Source of the DNA: Melittangium boletus DSM 14713
GTDB taxonomy: Bacteria; Myxococcota; Myxococcia; Myxococcales; Myxococcaceae
Length of the DNA stretch: 64,000 nucleotides
NCBI RefSeq assembly: GCF_002305855.1
Contig: NZ_CP022163.1
Span: 6,634,292 to 6,698,291 of the forward strand
Direction: 5' to 3'
This document shows positions 1 to 8,924 of this stretch, one piece after another. Position numbers and translations under genes: made by a program. The notes beneath the pieces were generated by a model. It was not told the DNA's origin, ran no database searches, and worked only from the letters and a program-made list of their open reading frames with translations. Each line of letters begins with the position of its first letter. Within the stretch, counting starts at the first letter, position 1.

Positions 1-159
1 GGCGTTCAAGGAGCGCATGTCTCTGGGGCCTTTGTGAAGGCAACCGGGAAAAAACGACTGTCTCAGGCGCCCTATTTCGCGACTTGCCGACTGGAAAGCA
101 AGCGGACTTGAGCGACCCGACCCGGGGGGTTCAACTCCTCCTGGGATATAAGGCGCGCC
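1..159. other. Left-edge stretch before the first complete gene
   Basis: No complete gene is visible. A plus-strand reading frame from base 2 runs to a TGA at 35-37 and ends in AFKERMSLGPL, which could be the 3' end of a gene starting outside the window, but eleven residues are too few to call. A TATAAG hexamer at 147-152 lies just ahead of the first start codon; no convincing -35 element stands 16-18 bases upstream of it. Confidence 0.3.
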
Positions 160-1566
160 ATGGACGTGACGCAGACTCTCGCCGAGCCCCGGCCCACGGA
201 ACCGGAGGGATGGGGCCTGCCCGTCTTCTGTCTGGCCGCCGCCACGGTGCTCGCCCTGACCCTCCAGCTCACCAATGGCACGCTCCGGGATGACTCCTTA
301 CGGGGGCTCACCTGGGCGCTGGGGTTGGGGCTCGTGGGCGTGTTCGCTCCCCGCTTCCTCCGGCCCTGGGCCTGGGGCGAGCCCTTGCTCGCGCTCCTGC
401 TCGGCATTGCCCTGGTGCTGCAGTTGCGCGCGCTCTTCCTGGACCACCCCACGGTCTACCTGCGGCTGAGTGGCGCCTGGCCCTACGCACAGTTCTACGA
501 GCGCCTGGCCGTCGCGGCGCTCGTCTCGGGGGCGCTGCTGGCGGGCTCGGAGCGGTTCCGGCGTGTGGGTGTTCCCGTGCTCCTGGGGTTGTATCTGCTG
601 CTCGGTGTGTGGATTCTCCAGCGCTCCACCTCGCCGAACATCGATGTCTTCGTCTTCCAGGTCCAGGGCTCGGACATGCTCCTGCGGGGAGGCAATCCGT
701 ACGCGATGACCTTCCCCAACATCTACGGTCACTCGCTCTGGTACGGCGAGGGACTGGTGAAGAACGGCCGCCTCCTGTTCGGCTTTCCGTATCCTCCGTT
801 GAGCCTGCTCTTCTCCACCCTCTCCCGCGCGGTGATGGGAGATCCCCGCTACGCGCAGCTGGTGGCGATGACCCTCGCGGCGGGCTTCATGGCCTGGACG
901 CGGGGCGGGCGGCTGGGGGCCGGGGCCGCCGCGCTCTACCTGCTCACGCCGCGCGGCTTCTTCGTGCTGGATCAATCCTGGACGGAGCCGTTCCTCGTGG
1001 CGCTGCTGTCGGCGAGCGTCTTCTGCGCCTGCCGGTTCCCCCGCGCGCTGCCCTACGTCTTTGGCTTGATGCTCGCGGTCAAGCAGTACACCGTCTTCCT
1101 CGTGCCGCTGGCCTTCCTCCTGCTCCCCGAGCCGAGGCGTCAGGCCTGGGGCTTCCTCTGGCGCGCCGGTGTCACCGCCCTGGGGGTGAGCCTGCCGCTC
1201 GTCCTGGTGGACGTGAAGGCCTTCCTCCACAGCGTGCTCATGCTCCATGTGCACCAGCCCTTCCGCATGGATGCCTTGAGCTACCTGTCGGCCTGGGCGG
1301 CCGCGGGACATCCACCGCCGCCCATCTGGATTCCCTTCGCCGCCGTGAGCGTCGTGCTGGGCCTGTGCCTGTGGCGCGCGCCCCGGACTCCGTCGGGCTT
1401 CGCCGCCGCCACCGCGATGACCTACATCACCTTCTTCGCCTTCAACAAACAGGCCTTCTGCAACTACTACTACTTCGTGGTGGGGGCGCTGTGCGTGGCG
1501 GTGGCCGTGGCGCGGCTGCCCCCGGCGCGTGGACATCCACCGGGAGCCGTCACGGCTCCCTCATGA
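160..1566 (+). CDS. Integral membrane glycosyltransferase, GT87/DUF2029-like
   Basis: A 468-residue protein made almost entirely of hydrophobic segments, about ten or more membrane helices. After the first helices comes a loop with NIDVFVFQVQG and GGNPYAM (about residues 165-185), the pattern of the polyprenol-phosphate-mannose-dependent GT87/DUF2029 family, where the early acidic residue serves catalysis. Such enzymes transfer a sugar from a lipid-linked donor on the outer face of the inner membrane. The neighbouring soluble GT4 enzymes fit a surface polysaccharide or glycolipid role. The stop codon is embedded in the palindrome TCATGA shared with the convergent downstream gene. The substrate is unknown; a non-catalytic membrane protein is the alternative. 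Confidence 0.7.
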   Translation: MDVTQTLAEPRPTEPEGWGLPVFCLAAATVLALTLQLTNGTLRDDSLRGLTWALGLGLVGVFAPRFLRPWAWGEPLLALLLGIALVLQLRALFLDHPTVYLRLSGAWPYAQFYERLAVAALVSGALLAGSERFRRVGVPVLLGLYLLLGVWILQRSTSPNIDVFVFQVQGSDMLLRGGNPYAMTFPNIYGHSLWYGEGLVKNGRLLFGFPYPPLSLLFSTLSRAVMGDPRYAQLVAMTLAAGFMAWTRGGRLGAGAAALYLLTPRGFFVLDQSWTEPFLVALLSASVFCACRFPRALPYVFGLMLAVKQYTVFLVPLAFLLLPEPRRQAWGFLWRAGVTALGVSLPLVLVDVKAFLHSVLMLHVHQPFRMDALSYLSAWAAAGHPPPPIWIPFAAVSVVLGLCLWRAPRTPSGFAAATAMTYITFFAFNKQAFCNYYYFVVGALCVAVAVARLPPARGHPPGAVTAPS

Positions 1567-2034
1567 CGGCTTCTTCCGGGCCTTGCGCGGCGGGGGACGG
1601 GACGGCGTCTCGGCCGGGGCCGGGGGTGCTGGAGCTGGAGTCGACCCCGCGGCGCGCAGGGACTCCACCTCGGCGCGCAGGCGGATGACCTCGGCGGAGA
1701 GCTGCGCGTACGAGTCGCGCACGTGGCCGTTGAAGGTCCGCTGGCGGCCCAGGGTCTCGTTGATGAACACCTGGCACGTCTGGCGGAAGGCCCACTTGGC
1801 CACCAGCACGAGCTGGCCCGCGCCACCCCGGTGGGTGTGCAAGGGCAGGGGGCGGGTGGCGTCCGCGTGCTCCTCCAGGGCCTGGAGGTTGAAGGCCAGG
1901 GGATCCACCCGGGGCTCCACGCCCGACTCCGGCACGTCCACCGGCTCCGACGAGGAAAGACCTCGCGTGCGCAGCCGCTCCTCGAGGCGCGCGAGCAGCT
2001 CGCGCGCGGGAATGTCGCGTCCCAACAGCTTCAT
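1561..2034 (-). CDS. Hypothetical protein coupled to the two-domain glycosyltransferase
   Basis: A 157-residue soluble protein that I do not recognise. Start ATG 2034-2032 overlaps the stop of the glycosyltransferase gene (ATGA), so translation is probably coupled. Visible parts: a charged N-terminus (MKLLGRDIPARELLARLEE), a middle block LPLHTHRGGAGQLVLVAKWA, a likely coiled coil around residues 90-130 (SAEVIRLRAEVESL), and a Pro/Ala/Arg/Lys-rich tail. The arrangement recalls the N-terminal part of some polysaccharide-cluster methyltransferases, where a block of this kind precedes a coiled coil, but no methyltransferase domain follows. A scaffold or regulator for the glycosyltransferase is a guess from position only. 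Confidence 0.65.
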   Translation of the reverse strand: MKLLGRDIPARELLARLEERLRTRGLSSSEPVDVPESGVEPRVDPLAFNLQALEEHADATRPLPLHTHRGGAGQLVLVAKWAFRQTCQVFINETLGRQRTFNGHVRDSYAQLSAEVIRLRAEVESLRAAGSTPAPAPPAPAETPSRPPPRKARKKPS

Positions 2035-4271
2035 CGGCTCTTCTCCCGGATGATGCGATCCATTTCTTCGCGGTAGACGTCCACGACCCTGGGCCACGTG
2101 TAGCGCGCGGCGAAGGTCTTCGCGTTGCGGCTCAGGCGGGCGCGCTGCTCACCCACCTCGCGCAGGCCGGAGATGAACGACTCGAGGTCCGTGTAGCTGC
2201 GTCCCGCGCCGCTGCGCTCCACCTGGCCCACGAGCACGTCCGAGTGTCCGTTGACCAGCACCGGCGTGCCCGCGGCGAAGGCCTCCAGCGTGAGCAGCGA
2301 CAGGCTCTCGAAGCGCGAGGGCACCGTCACCATCAGCGCGCCCGCGAGCGCGTCGTACTTGTCCTGCTCGCCGATGCGGCCCACGGGGTGCACGCCCTCG
2401 CCGCGCAGGTCCATGTGCGCCTCGCCCGCGAGCACCAGGTCCGGCGCGTCGTGGAAGCGCGCGCGCAGCTCCCGGTAGTGCGCGAGCAGCTCGGGGATGC
2501 CCTTGCCCGCCTCCAGACGCCCTACGTAGAGCAGGTACGGGTTGCGGATGCCATGGCGGTCACGGAACCGCTGGGGCTCCGGCGTTCCCGGCACGTCCAC
2601 GCCCACGCCCACCACCCGCGCCGGGGCATGGTCCGGGAAGTAGCGGTCGATGAGCGCCACTTCCTCGGGTGTGTTGCACAGCAGGGCCGCCGGGCGATCG
2701 AAGACGTCCGCGTACACCCCGAAGCGGATGGGGGGCTCGTCATGCGCCGTGGGCACGAGCAGTGACCGGTCCGCCACCAGCGGCAGGCCCCACACCGTGG
2801 GCGCGTACAGGTACGTGAAGAAGACGAAGCCGTCGTAGTCCGCGCCGTGGGTGTCCAGGTGCGTGAGCAGGCCGGGCACCACCGGTCCCTGCTCGGCCAC
2901 CCAGTGCTCCTCGCGCAGCCGCTCGTTGCTCCGGTCGAAGACCTGCTTGGACAGGGCGTTGAAGGGCCGGATGTGGCGCACGCGCGTCACCGGGAAGCGC
3001 AGCACCCGCGCTCCGGCCGCGTCCCGCTGCTCGCCCGGGGGGAAGACGTTCTCCCAGGACAGGTGGTTCTTCGCGCACGTGGTCAGCACCGTGACGTCCC
3101 AGTGCGGCGCGAGCTGTTCCACCACTTGTTGCGCGTGGCGCTCGGCGCCGCCCGTCACTTCCCCGTAGCGCTGCACCACGAAGCCCACCCGGGGCTTCTT
3201 CCTCGCGCCCGCTGTCCGGCGCGTGGGCCGCGCGAACGCCTCCAGGGCCTTGGCGAGCGCCGCCTGGCTCGCGGGGGCGGAGAAGTCCTCGAGGCGGCGC
3301 GCCTGACCCGCGAGCAGTCCCTCGCGCAACGCGCGGTTGTCGCAGACCTCCACCACCAGCTCGGCGAGCAGGGAGAAGCGCTTCTCGTCGAAGGCGATGC
3401 CCGCTCCCCCGAGGGTTTCGGGCACGGCCGCCGCGCCATAGGCCAGCACCGGCAGCTCGGCGGCCATGGCCTCGATGAGGGGGACCCCGAAGCCCTCGTG
3501 CTCGCTCATGGAGACGAACACCTGCGCGGAGCGGTACGCCGCCACGAGCTGGGCATGGTCGAGCCGCCCGAGGAAGTGCACGCCAGAGAGCCCCTTGGCC
3601 GTGCGCTGGAGGGACTTGAAGTAGCGGCTGCCGGGCTCGTAGCCCCCCACCATCAACAGACGCGCCGTGGGCCGCGGCTTCAGGAGTTCCGCGTGGAGCG
3701 CGAGCAGGTCCTCGAAGCGCTTGTGTGGCGCCACCCGGCTCACGGAGAGCATCACGGGGCCCGGACCCGCGAGCCGCGCGAGCATCGCCGGGTCCGCCGC
3801 CTGCCGGGCGAAGCGCGAGGGCTCCACGAAGAGGGGCACGGTGTGCACGTGACGGTAGCCGGCCTCGCGCAACTCCGCGCTGTTGTAGTCCGACACCCCG
3901 ATGGCCACGTCCACGAAGGGCGCCATGGCGGCGAGCTGGGCCCGTCCGGCCACGAGCGCCTCGGCCAGGGGCGTGCCCGCGTAGGCGCTCGCGGGGCTGA
4001 TGTTGTGGAAGACGACGCCGCGGCGGCAGGGCAGGTGCATGAGCCGGCTGCTCAGCGGCGAGGCGATGCCATGGTGGTAGAGGACGAGATCCTCCGGCGC
4101 CGGACGCAGCGCGGACACCGGATGGGCGAGGGAGTCCAGACCGGTGCCCACCTCGGCGGCGTAGAGCTCGCCCGAGTGGCCCAGCCGACGCAGGAGCAGT
4201 TGCAGGTGCAGCGCCGCCTGTCCGGTGGCGTCTCCCGCCACGAAGCTTGGAATCAGCTGATGGACCGCCAT
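2031..4271 (-). CDS. Two-domain GT4 family glycosyltransferase
   Basis: A 746-residue fusion of two GT-B fold glycosyltransferases. Domain one (residues 1 to about 350) carries the GT4 donor-site signature EHEGFGVPLIEAM near residue 255. Domain two begins at KKPRVGFVVQRYG (about 359) and carries SRFESLSLLTLEAF near 655 with LYVGRLEAGKGIPELL before it. Each domain probably uses a nucleotide-sugar donor, so one chain may add two sugars in turn, as other bimodular polysaccharide enzymes do. Start 4271 was chosen because MAVHQLIPSF begins the first Rossmann strand; the longer reading frame only extends into the divergent gene. The gap to that gene is about 31-43 bases, very short for two promoters. 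Confidence 0.85.
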   Translation of the reverse strand: MAVHQLIPSFVAGDATGQAALHLQLLLRRLGHSGELYAAEVGTGLDSLAHPVSALRPAPEDLVLYHHGIASPLSSRLMHLPCRRGVVFHNISPASAYAGTPLAEALVAGRAQLAAMAPFVDVAIGVSDYNSAELREAGYRHVHTVPLFVEPSRFARQAADPAMLARLAGPGPVMLSVSRVAPHKRFEDLLALHAELLKPRPTARLLMVGGYEPGSRYFKSLQRTAKGLSGVHFLGRLDHAQLVAAYRSAQVFVSMSEHEGFGVPLIEAMAAELPVLAYGAAAVPETLGGAGIAFDEKRFSLLAELVVEVCDNRALREGLLAGQARRLEDFSAPASQAALAKALEAFARPTRRTAGARKKPRVGFVVQRYGEVTGGAERHAQQVVEQLAPHWDVTVLTTCAKNHLSWENVFPPGEQRDAAGARVLRFPVTRVRHIRPFNALSKQVFDRSNERLREEHWVAEQGPVVPGLLTHLDTHGADYDGFVFFTYLYAPTVWGLPLVADRSLLVPTAHDEPPIRFGVYADVFDRPAALLCNTPEEVALIDRYFPDHAPARVVGVGVDVPGTPEPQRFRDRHGIRNPYLLYVGRLEAGKGIPELLAHYRELRARFHDAPDLVLAGEAHMDLRGEGVHPVGRIGEQDKYDALAGALMVTVPSRFESLSLLTLEAFAAGTPVLVNGHSDVLVGQVERSGAGRSYTDLESFISGLREVGEQRARLSRNAKTFAARYTWPRVVDVYREEMDRIIREKSR

Positions 4272-4302
4272 AGGGGCACGTTGCCTATCACAGGGCCGTG
4301 TT

Positions 4303-5406
4303 ATGAGGCGCCCCGTGTCCATCGGTCCTGTCGCTTTCGACGCGAGTCTGTGGGACGAGCCCATCACGGGCATCGGTCTGTACACGCACTGCCTGGCCGA
4401 GGCGCTGGGCTCGCTGGGGGTGCGCCTGGAGCGCTACGGTGCCCGGGTCTCGGGGGAAGATCCCCGGGGCACCCTGGGCCGCACCGCCTACGTATTGGGC
4501 CGGCTGCCCCAGGCGCTGCGCGGCTCGGAGGCGCGGCTCTACCACGCGCTGGGCAACTTCAACCTGCCGCTCGTGCGTACCCCCGGCAAGCCCTTCGTCG
4601 TCACCGTCCATGACGTGATTCCGCTGCTCATGCCGGACACGGTGTCGCGCGCCTACCGCTGGCAGTTCCAGCTGTGGCTCGCCCGGAGCGTCCAGGTGGC
4701 CGACCGCGTCCTGTGCGTGAGCGCGTGCACCCGGGATGACCTGCTCGCGCGCCACCCGGAGGCCGCGGACAAGGTGGCGGTGGTCTACAACGGCGTGGAC
4801 CACGTGGATCGCCATGGGGCGGAGGACGCCACGCGGGCGCTCCTCGACGCGTGGGGCCTGCCCGAGCGGTTCGTGCTGTACGCGGGCTCGCTGGACGTGC
4901 GCAAGAACGTGCGTCTGGTGCTGGACGCGCTCGAACGGCTCGCGGCGCGGGGACGGAAGGTGCCCCTGGTGTTGGTGGGCCAGCGCTGGTTCGGCTCGGG
5001 GGAGGTGGAGACCCGGGTGGAGCGCCTGCGCGCGCGGGGGCACGACATCCGCTCCCTGGGCTACCAGCCGGAGTCCGTCTTCTACGAGCTGATGCGGCGG
5101 GCCACGGTGTTCGCCTTCCCATCCCGGTACGAGGGCTTCGGGCTGCCACCGCTGGAGGCGATGCGGTTGGGCACGCCCGCCATCGTGTCCACGACGGGGG
5201 CCTCGCCGGAGGTGTGCGGCGAGGGGGCCTGGGCGGTGCGGCCGGAGGATGCCGAGGGGCTGTCGGTGGCCATGGAGCGGCTGATGCACTCGGACGCCGA
5301 GCGCCGGCACTGGGCGGAGAAGGGACAGCGGCACGCGGCCCGTTTCACCTGGGCCCGCTGCGCGGCGGACACGCTCGCGGCCTACGAGCACGTCCTGCGC
5401 CGCTGA
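4303..5406 (+). CDS. GT4 family glycosyltransferase
   Basis: A 367-residue GT-B glycosyltransferase. The N-terminal half has GPVAFDASLWDEPITGIG, the form seen in mannosyltransferase-like GT4 enzymes, then VHDVIPLL and VSACTRDDLL. The C-terminal half has YAGSLDVRKNVRLVLDAL and the donor-site block PSRYEGFGLPPLEAM near residue 272. It would act at the cytosolic face of the membrane, building a glycan with its divergent neighbour. The start is uncertain: ATG 4303 has no ribosome site, while GTG 4315 has GAGG six bases upstream and keeps the conserved sequence, so a 363-residue product is equally likely. Confidence 0.85.
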   Translation: MRRPVSIGPVAFDASLWDEPITGIGLYTHCLAEALGSLGVRLERYGARVSGEDPRGTLGRTAYVLGRLPQALRGSEARLYHALGNFNLPLVRTPGKPFVVTVHDVIPLLMPDTVSRAYRWQFQLWLARSVQVADRVLCVSACTRDDLLARHPEAADKVAVVYNGVDHVDRHGAEDATRALLDAWGLPERFVLYAGSLDVRKNVRLVLDALERLAARGRKVPLVLVGQRWFGSGEVETRVERLRARGHDIRSLGYQPESVFYELMRRATVFAFPSRYEGFGLPPLEAMRLGTPAIVSTTGASPEVCGEGAWAVRPEDAEGLSVAMERLMHSDAERRHWAEKGQRHAARFTWARCAADTLAAYEHVLRR

Positions 5407-5551
5407 TTTTCCACTGTGTTTCAATCTTCTGACACGGCCGTGGCCCGCCCTCGGGCCGCGGTGGTCACCACTCGAAAAGTGGAGCGCGGAACACTTGCGC
5501 GGGCGTGGAATCTGCACCATCACCATTCACCTCTCTTTCCTGGAGGCGTGC

Positions 5552-6817
5552 GTGCGCTCCCCTTCGTTGCTGGCGCTGGCTGTTCTTCTCTCCGGCGTGC
5601 CCGTGCTCGCCCAGACCCAGACCCCCGTGCGGGTCGTGCCCATCGTGGAGACGCAGCCGGTGCTCGGCTCGGGCTCGACGATCCAGGGCGCGGCCCTGTG
5701 GGTGCACCCGAAGACTCCCGCCTCGAGCCAGTTGCTCGTGGCGGACAGGCAGGCGGGGCTCCTGTCCTACGAGCTCAACGGGGCCGCGCGGCCGGTGCTC
5801 GTGGTGGGGTCGCTCGCGGGCGTGGACGTGCAGGATGGCTTCGTCTTGGATGGCGTCTCCCAGCCGCTCATCGTGGTGGCCAATGTGACCGTGGGCCTCG
5901 AGGCCTACGTGCTGGACCTCACGACGCTCACGGCCCAGAAGATCGGGGCGACCATCCCCACGGGATTCACCCCGACCTCCGTGGCCGTGTATGCCAGTGA
6001 GAGCGGGCGCTACTACGCCTTCGCGGGCAGCGAGGCGGGCACGGTGGCGCAGTTCGAGCTGACCTCCCAGACGGATGGTGGGACCGCCTCCGGCGCGGTG
6101 CGGACCATCGAAGTGGGTGGCCCCGTGGCGGGGCTGGCCGTCGATGACGAGCTGGGCGTGCTCTATGTCGTCCAGCAGGGCGTGGGCATCTGGCAGTACC
6201 GCGCCGAGCCCACCTCCACGGAGAAGCGCGTGTCGGTGGACTCCGTCTCCGCCACGGGGCTCGTGCAGCCCCTGGGCGGTGTGGCCCTGTACACGGCGTC
6301 CAACAACCGGGGTTATCTGCTGGCGGTCAATAGTGGCACGGGGCCGGTGCGCATCTACGACCGGGCGATCGACGCGCATACCTACCGGGGCCGCTTCGAC
6401 GTCGTGCAGGACGGCGGCATCGACGGGGTGGACAGCCCCCGTTTCGTCGCGGTGTCCAACCGCTCCCTGGGCTCGTTCTTCCCCCTGGGTGTGGTGGCCG
6501 TGCACGATGGCCTCGACACCGGGGGCAGCGAGAACTTCAAGCTCGTGGACTGGTCCACGCTCGCCCGGAGCTTCCCGACTCCCCTCGAGGTGGACACCGG
6601 TGGCCCTCCGCAGCCGACGGATGGGGGGACCGATGGGGGCGTGGCCGATGGGGGTCCCGGCACCGGAATCGGAGGGGGGCCGGGCGGAGGAGGGGGCGGC
6701 GGCGGCGGCATTCCGAACAGTGACGGTTGTGGGTGCTCCTCGGCGTCCCTGCCCGGCACCGTGCTGTTCGTGCTGGCGGGCGCGCTGTTGCTCTCGCGCC
6801 GCCGCTCCGACGTCTGA
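5552..6817 (+). CDS. Exported phytase-like beta-propeller with MYXO-CTERM tail
   Basis: A 421-residue exported protein. GTG 5552 is chosen because GGAGG lies five bases upstream and it begins directly with a signal peptide (RSPSLLALAVLLSGVPVLAQ). The body follows the beta-propeller phytase order: GAALWVHP, VDVQDGF, YYAFAGS, AVDDELGVLYVV, GYLLAVNSG, IYDRAI, SENFKLVDWSTLA. A Gly/Asp-rich linker then leads to DGCGCSS (about residue 389), a hydrophobic helix and SRRRSDV: a MYXO-CTERM signal, implying processing at the cell envelope. Phytases release phosphate from inositol phosphates. Several acidic positions usual in the family look replaced (the first motif lacks its Asp pair), so activity is uncertain. 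Next gene: a 5'-nucleotidase. Confidence 0.75.
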   Translation: MRSPSLLALAVLLSGVPVLAQTQTPVRVVPIVETQPVLGSGSTIQGAALWVHPKTPASSQLLVADRQAGLLSYELNGAARPVLVVGSLAGVDVQDGFVLDGVSQPLIVVANVTVGLEAYVLDLTTLTAQKIGATIPTGFTPTSVAVYASESGRYYAFAGSEAGTVAQFELTSQTDGGTASGAVRTIEVGGPVAGLAVDDELGVLYVVQQGVGIWQYRAEPTSTEKRVSVDSVSATGLVQPLGGVALYTASNNRGYLLAVNSGTGPVRIYDRAIDAHTYRGRFDVVQDGGIDGVDSPRFVAVSNRSLGSFFPLGVVAVHDGLDTGGSENFKLVDWSTLARSFPTPLEVDTGGPPQPTDGGTDGGVADGGPGTGIGGGPGGGGGGGGGIPNSDGCGCSSASLPGTVLFVLAGALLLSRRRSDV

Positions 6818-6862
6818 TGCGGGTTGCCAGGGTGGGGGGGCTGGGCTCAACTCCGCGCCCTC

Positions 6863-8692
6863 ATGTCCCTCTCCCGCCTCTTCCTCGCCTGTGTGGCCCT
6901 CGCGGCCTCCGGTTGTGCCAGCAGCACGCCTCGTTCCCCGGAGCCGCGTCCCGTCGCGGCCGCCGTCGCGCCTCCCGCCTCCACCGAGCCCGTGCGGCTC
7001 ACCCTGGTGGGGACGAATGACTTCCATGGGTGGTTGATGCCCCACACCACCGTGTTGCCCGGCGGCGCCACGGTGGAGGAGGGCGGGGCGGCCAGCTTCG
7101 CGGGCTACATGGCCCGGCTGCGCGCGGACAACCCGGGCGGCGTGCTGCTGCTGGACGCGGGAGACCTCTTCCAGGGGACGCTCGCCTCCAACCTCACCGA
7201 GGGGGCGGCCGTCGTCGAGGTCTACAACCACCTGGGCTACACCGCCGCGGCGCTCGGCAATCACGAGTTCGACTACGGCCCGGTGGGACCCAGGTCGGTG
7301 CCCGGGCCGGGCGAGGACGCGTTCGGGGCGCTCACCGCCCGCATCCATCAGGCGCGCTTCCCGCTGCTGAGCGCGAACGTGCGCGAGGCCTCCTCGGGCC
7401 GGGTGCCCGCGTGGCTTGGCAATGACGGCACCCTGCTGGTGACGGTGAAGGGCGTGAAGGTGGGGCTCGTGGGGCTCACCACGCCGTCCACCGCGCGTAT
7501 CGGCAATCCCGCCCATGTGGCGTCGCTGCGCTTCGTGGACCTGCTGCCCGCCACGCTGGAGGCGGTGAAGCACCTGCGCGCCCAGGGCGCCGAGGTGGTG
7601 GTGGGCCTCGCGCACGCCGGAGGCAAGTGCTCGGACCTGTCCAATCCGCGGGACACCTCGAGTTGCGATCGCGCCGATGGGGAAATCCAAGCCCTGGTCG
7701 AGGCCTTGCCTCCGGGCACCCTGGAGGCCGTCTTCGCGGGGCACACCCACCAGGCCATGGGCCACTTCTTCGGGGAGGTGCCCGTGTTGTCCACCTCGGG
7801 GCAGGGCCGCTCCTTCGGGGTGCTGGAGCTCTTCGTGGACCCGGTGGCGCGCAAGCTCCTGCCCGAGCGCACCCGGCTCCAGGCCGCCGTGCCCGTGTGC
7901 GCCCGGGTGGAGGAGACGAGTGGCTCCTGTGACGCGCGCAAGCTCAAGGCCCTGGGCGCGGAGGTGAAGCTCGTGCCGCCCACCTTCCTCGGGGGGCCGG
8001 TGGTGGCGGATCCGGCGGTGGAGGCGATCATCCATCCCGTGCTCGCGCGCGTGGAGGCCGAGCAGCGCCGGCCCCTGGGCGTCACCGTCACCACCCCCCT
8101 GGGTCGCGATTACGAGGGGGAGAGCGCTCTTGGAAATGTCCTCACGGACGCGCTCCGGGAGATGGAGAAGGCGGACGTGGCCCTGCTCAACGCGGGAGGC
8201 CTGCGCGCCAACCTCAAGGCGGGGCCGCTGACCTACGGAGATGTCTATGAGGTGTTGCCGTTCGACAACACCGTGGCCATCGTCACGCTCACCGGAGACG
8301 AGCTGCGGCGCCTGTTGGGGGCCGCCTATGGCGCGGGCAACAGCCTCTTCCAGGAGTCCGGCTTGAAGGTGACGCTCGCGCGGTGCACGGGTCCTCAGCG
8401 CTTCAAGGACGCGTCGCTGGCCAATGGCCGGCCGATCGACTCCAAGCGCCTGTACCGGGTGGTGCTGCCCGACTTCCTCGCCCGGGGCGCGGGAGGCCTG
8501 GGCGCGGTGCTGTCCCAGGTACCCGCCGAGCGCATCGATCTGGGGCTCGGGCGCGAGTTGCTGCTCCGGGACGCGGTCTCCACCTGGTGGCAGCGCCAGG
8601 GCAAGCCCGTGGTGGCCCCCGCTACAGGCCGCATCAGCTACGTGGATGACGGAGCGCCTTGCGCTCCTCGCGAGCGCAACGAACGGCCGTGA
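6863..8692 (+). CDS. 5'-nucleotidase/metallophosphatase lipoprotein, UshA-like
   Basis: A 609-residue lipoprotein: MSLSRLFLACVALAASGC ends in a lipobox. ATG 6863 is chosen for this signal. The N-terminal metallophosphatase domain has the metal motifs in order: GTNDFHGW, DAGDLFQG, GNHEFDYG, AHAGGK, GHTHQ. The C-terminal 5'-nucleotidase domain has NVLTDALREMEKADVALLN, NAGGLRANL and YEVLPFDNTV, the substrate-binding part. Family members hydrolyse nucleotides, UDP-sugars or cyclic nucleotides outside the inner membrane. It lies 45 bases after the phytase-like gene on the same strand, so the two probably form a unit that frees phosphate from organic sources. No Pho box was recognised. Confidence 0.9.
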   Translation: MSLSRLFLACVALAASGCASSTPRSPEPRPVAAAVAPPASTEPVRLTLVGTNDFHGWLMPHTTVLPGGATVEEGGAASFAGYMARLRADNPGGVLLLDAGDLFQGTLASNLTEGAAVVEVYNHLGYTAAALGNHEFDYGPVGPRSVPGPGEDAFGALTARIHQARFPLLSANVREASSGRVPAWLGNDGTLLVTVKGVKVGLVGLTTPSTARIGNPAHVASLRFVDLLPATLEAVKHLRAQGAEVVVGLAHAGGKCSDLSNPRDTSSCDRADGEIQALVEALPPGTLEAVFAGHTHQAMGHFFGEVPVLSTSGQGRSFGVLELFVDPVARKLLPERTRLQAAVPVCARVEETSGSCDARKLKALGAEVKLVPPTFLGGPVVADPAVEAIIHPVLARVEAEQRRPLGVTVTTPLGRDYEGESALGNVLTDALREMEKADVALLNAGGLRANLKAGPLTYGDVYEVLPFDNTVAIVTLTGDELRRLLGAAYGAGNSLFQESGLKVTLARCTGPQRFKDASLANGRPIDSKRLYRVVLPDFLARGAGGLGAVLSQVPAERIDLGLGRELLLRDAVSTWWQRQGKPVVAPATGRISYVDDGAPCAPRERNERP

Positions 8693-8924
8693 GGAAGTGG
8701 CGCGCCCCCCGCATGGGCCGCATCATGCGCGCCCGTGTGGGGGGGCGGAACGCACGAGTCCATGCAAGTGGCCGAGATCCCGACGGATCGCCGCGCGGGC
8801 CGAAAAATCGGCTTGGGATCAGTTTTCAACTACCCTTTTCCTCCTTAGTCTAGTGAAGGCGCGCCATGAGCCCGACTGCCTCTTGAAGGCAGCGCTCGGG
8901 GCGCGCCGGGCTGGAGGAAAAGAC

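Noticed and set aside
104..152. TTGAGC and TATAAG as a promoter of the first gene
   Set aside because: The spacing is about 33 bases, too far for a sigma-70 promoter.
5465..8035. An 856-codon minus-strand open frame
   Set aside because: Antisense to the phytase-like and nucleotidase genes, without recognisable motifs.
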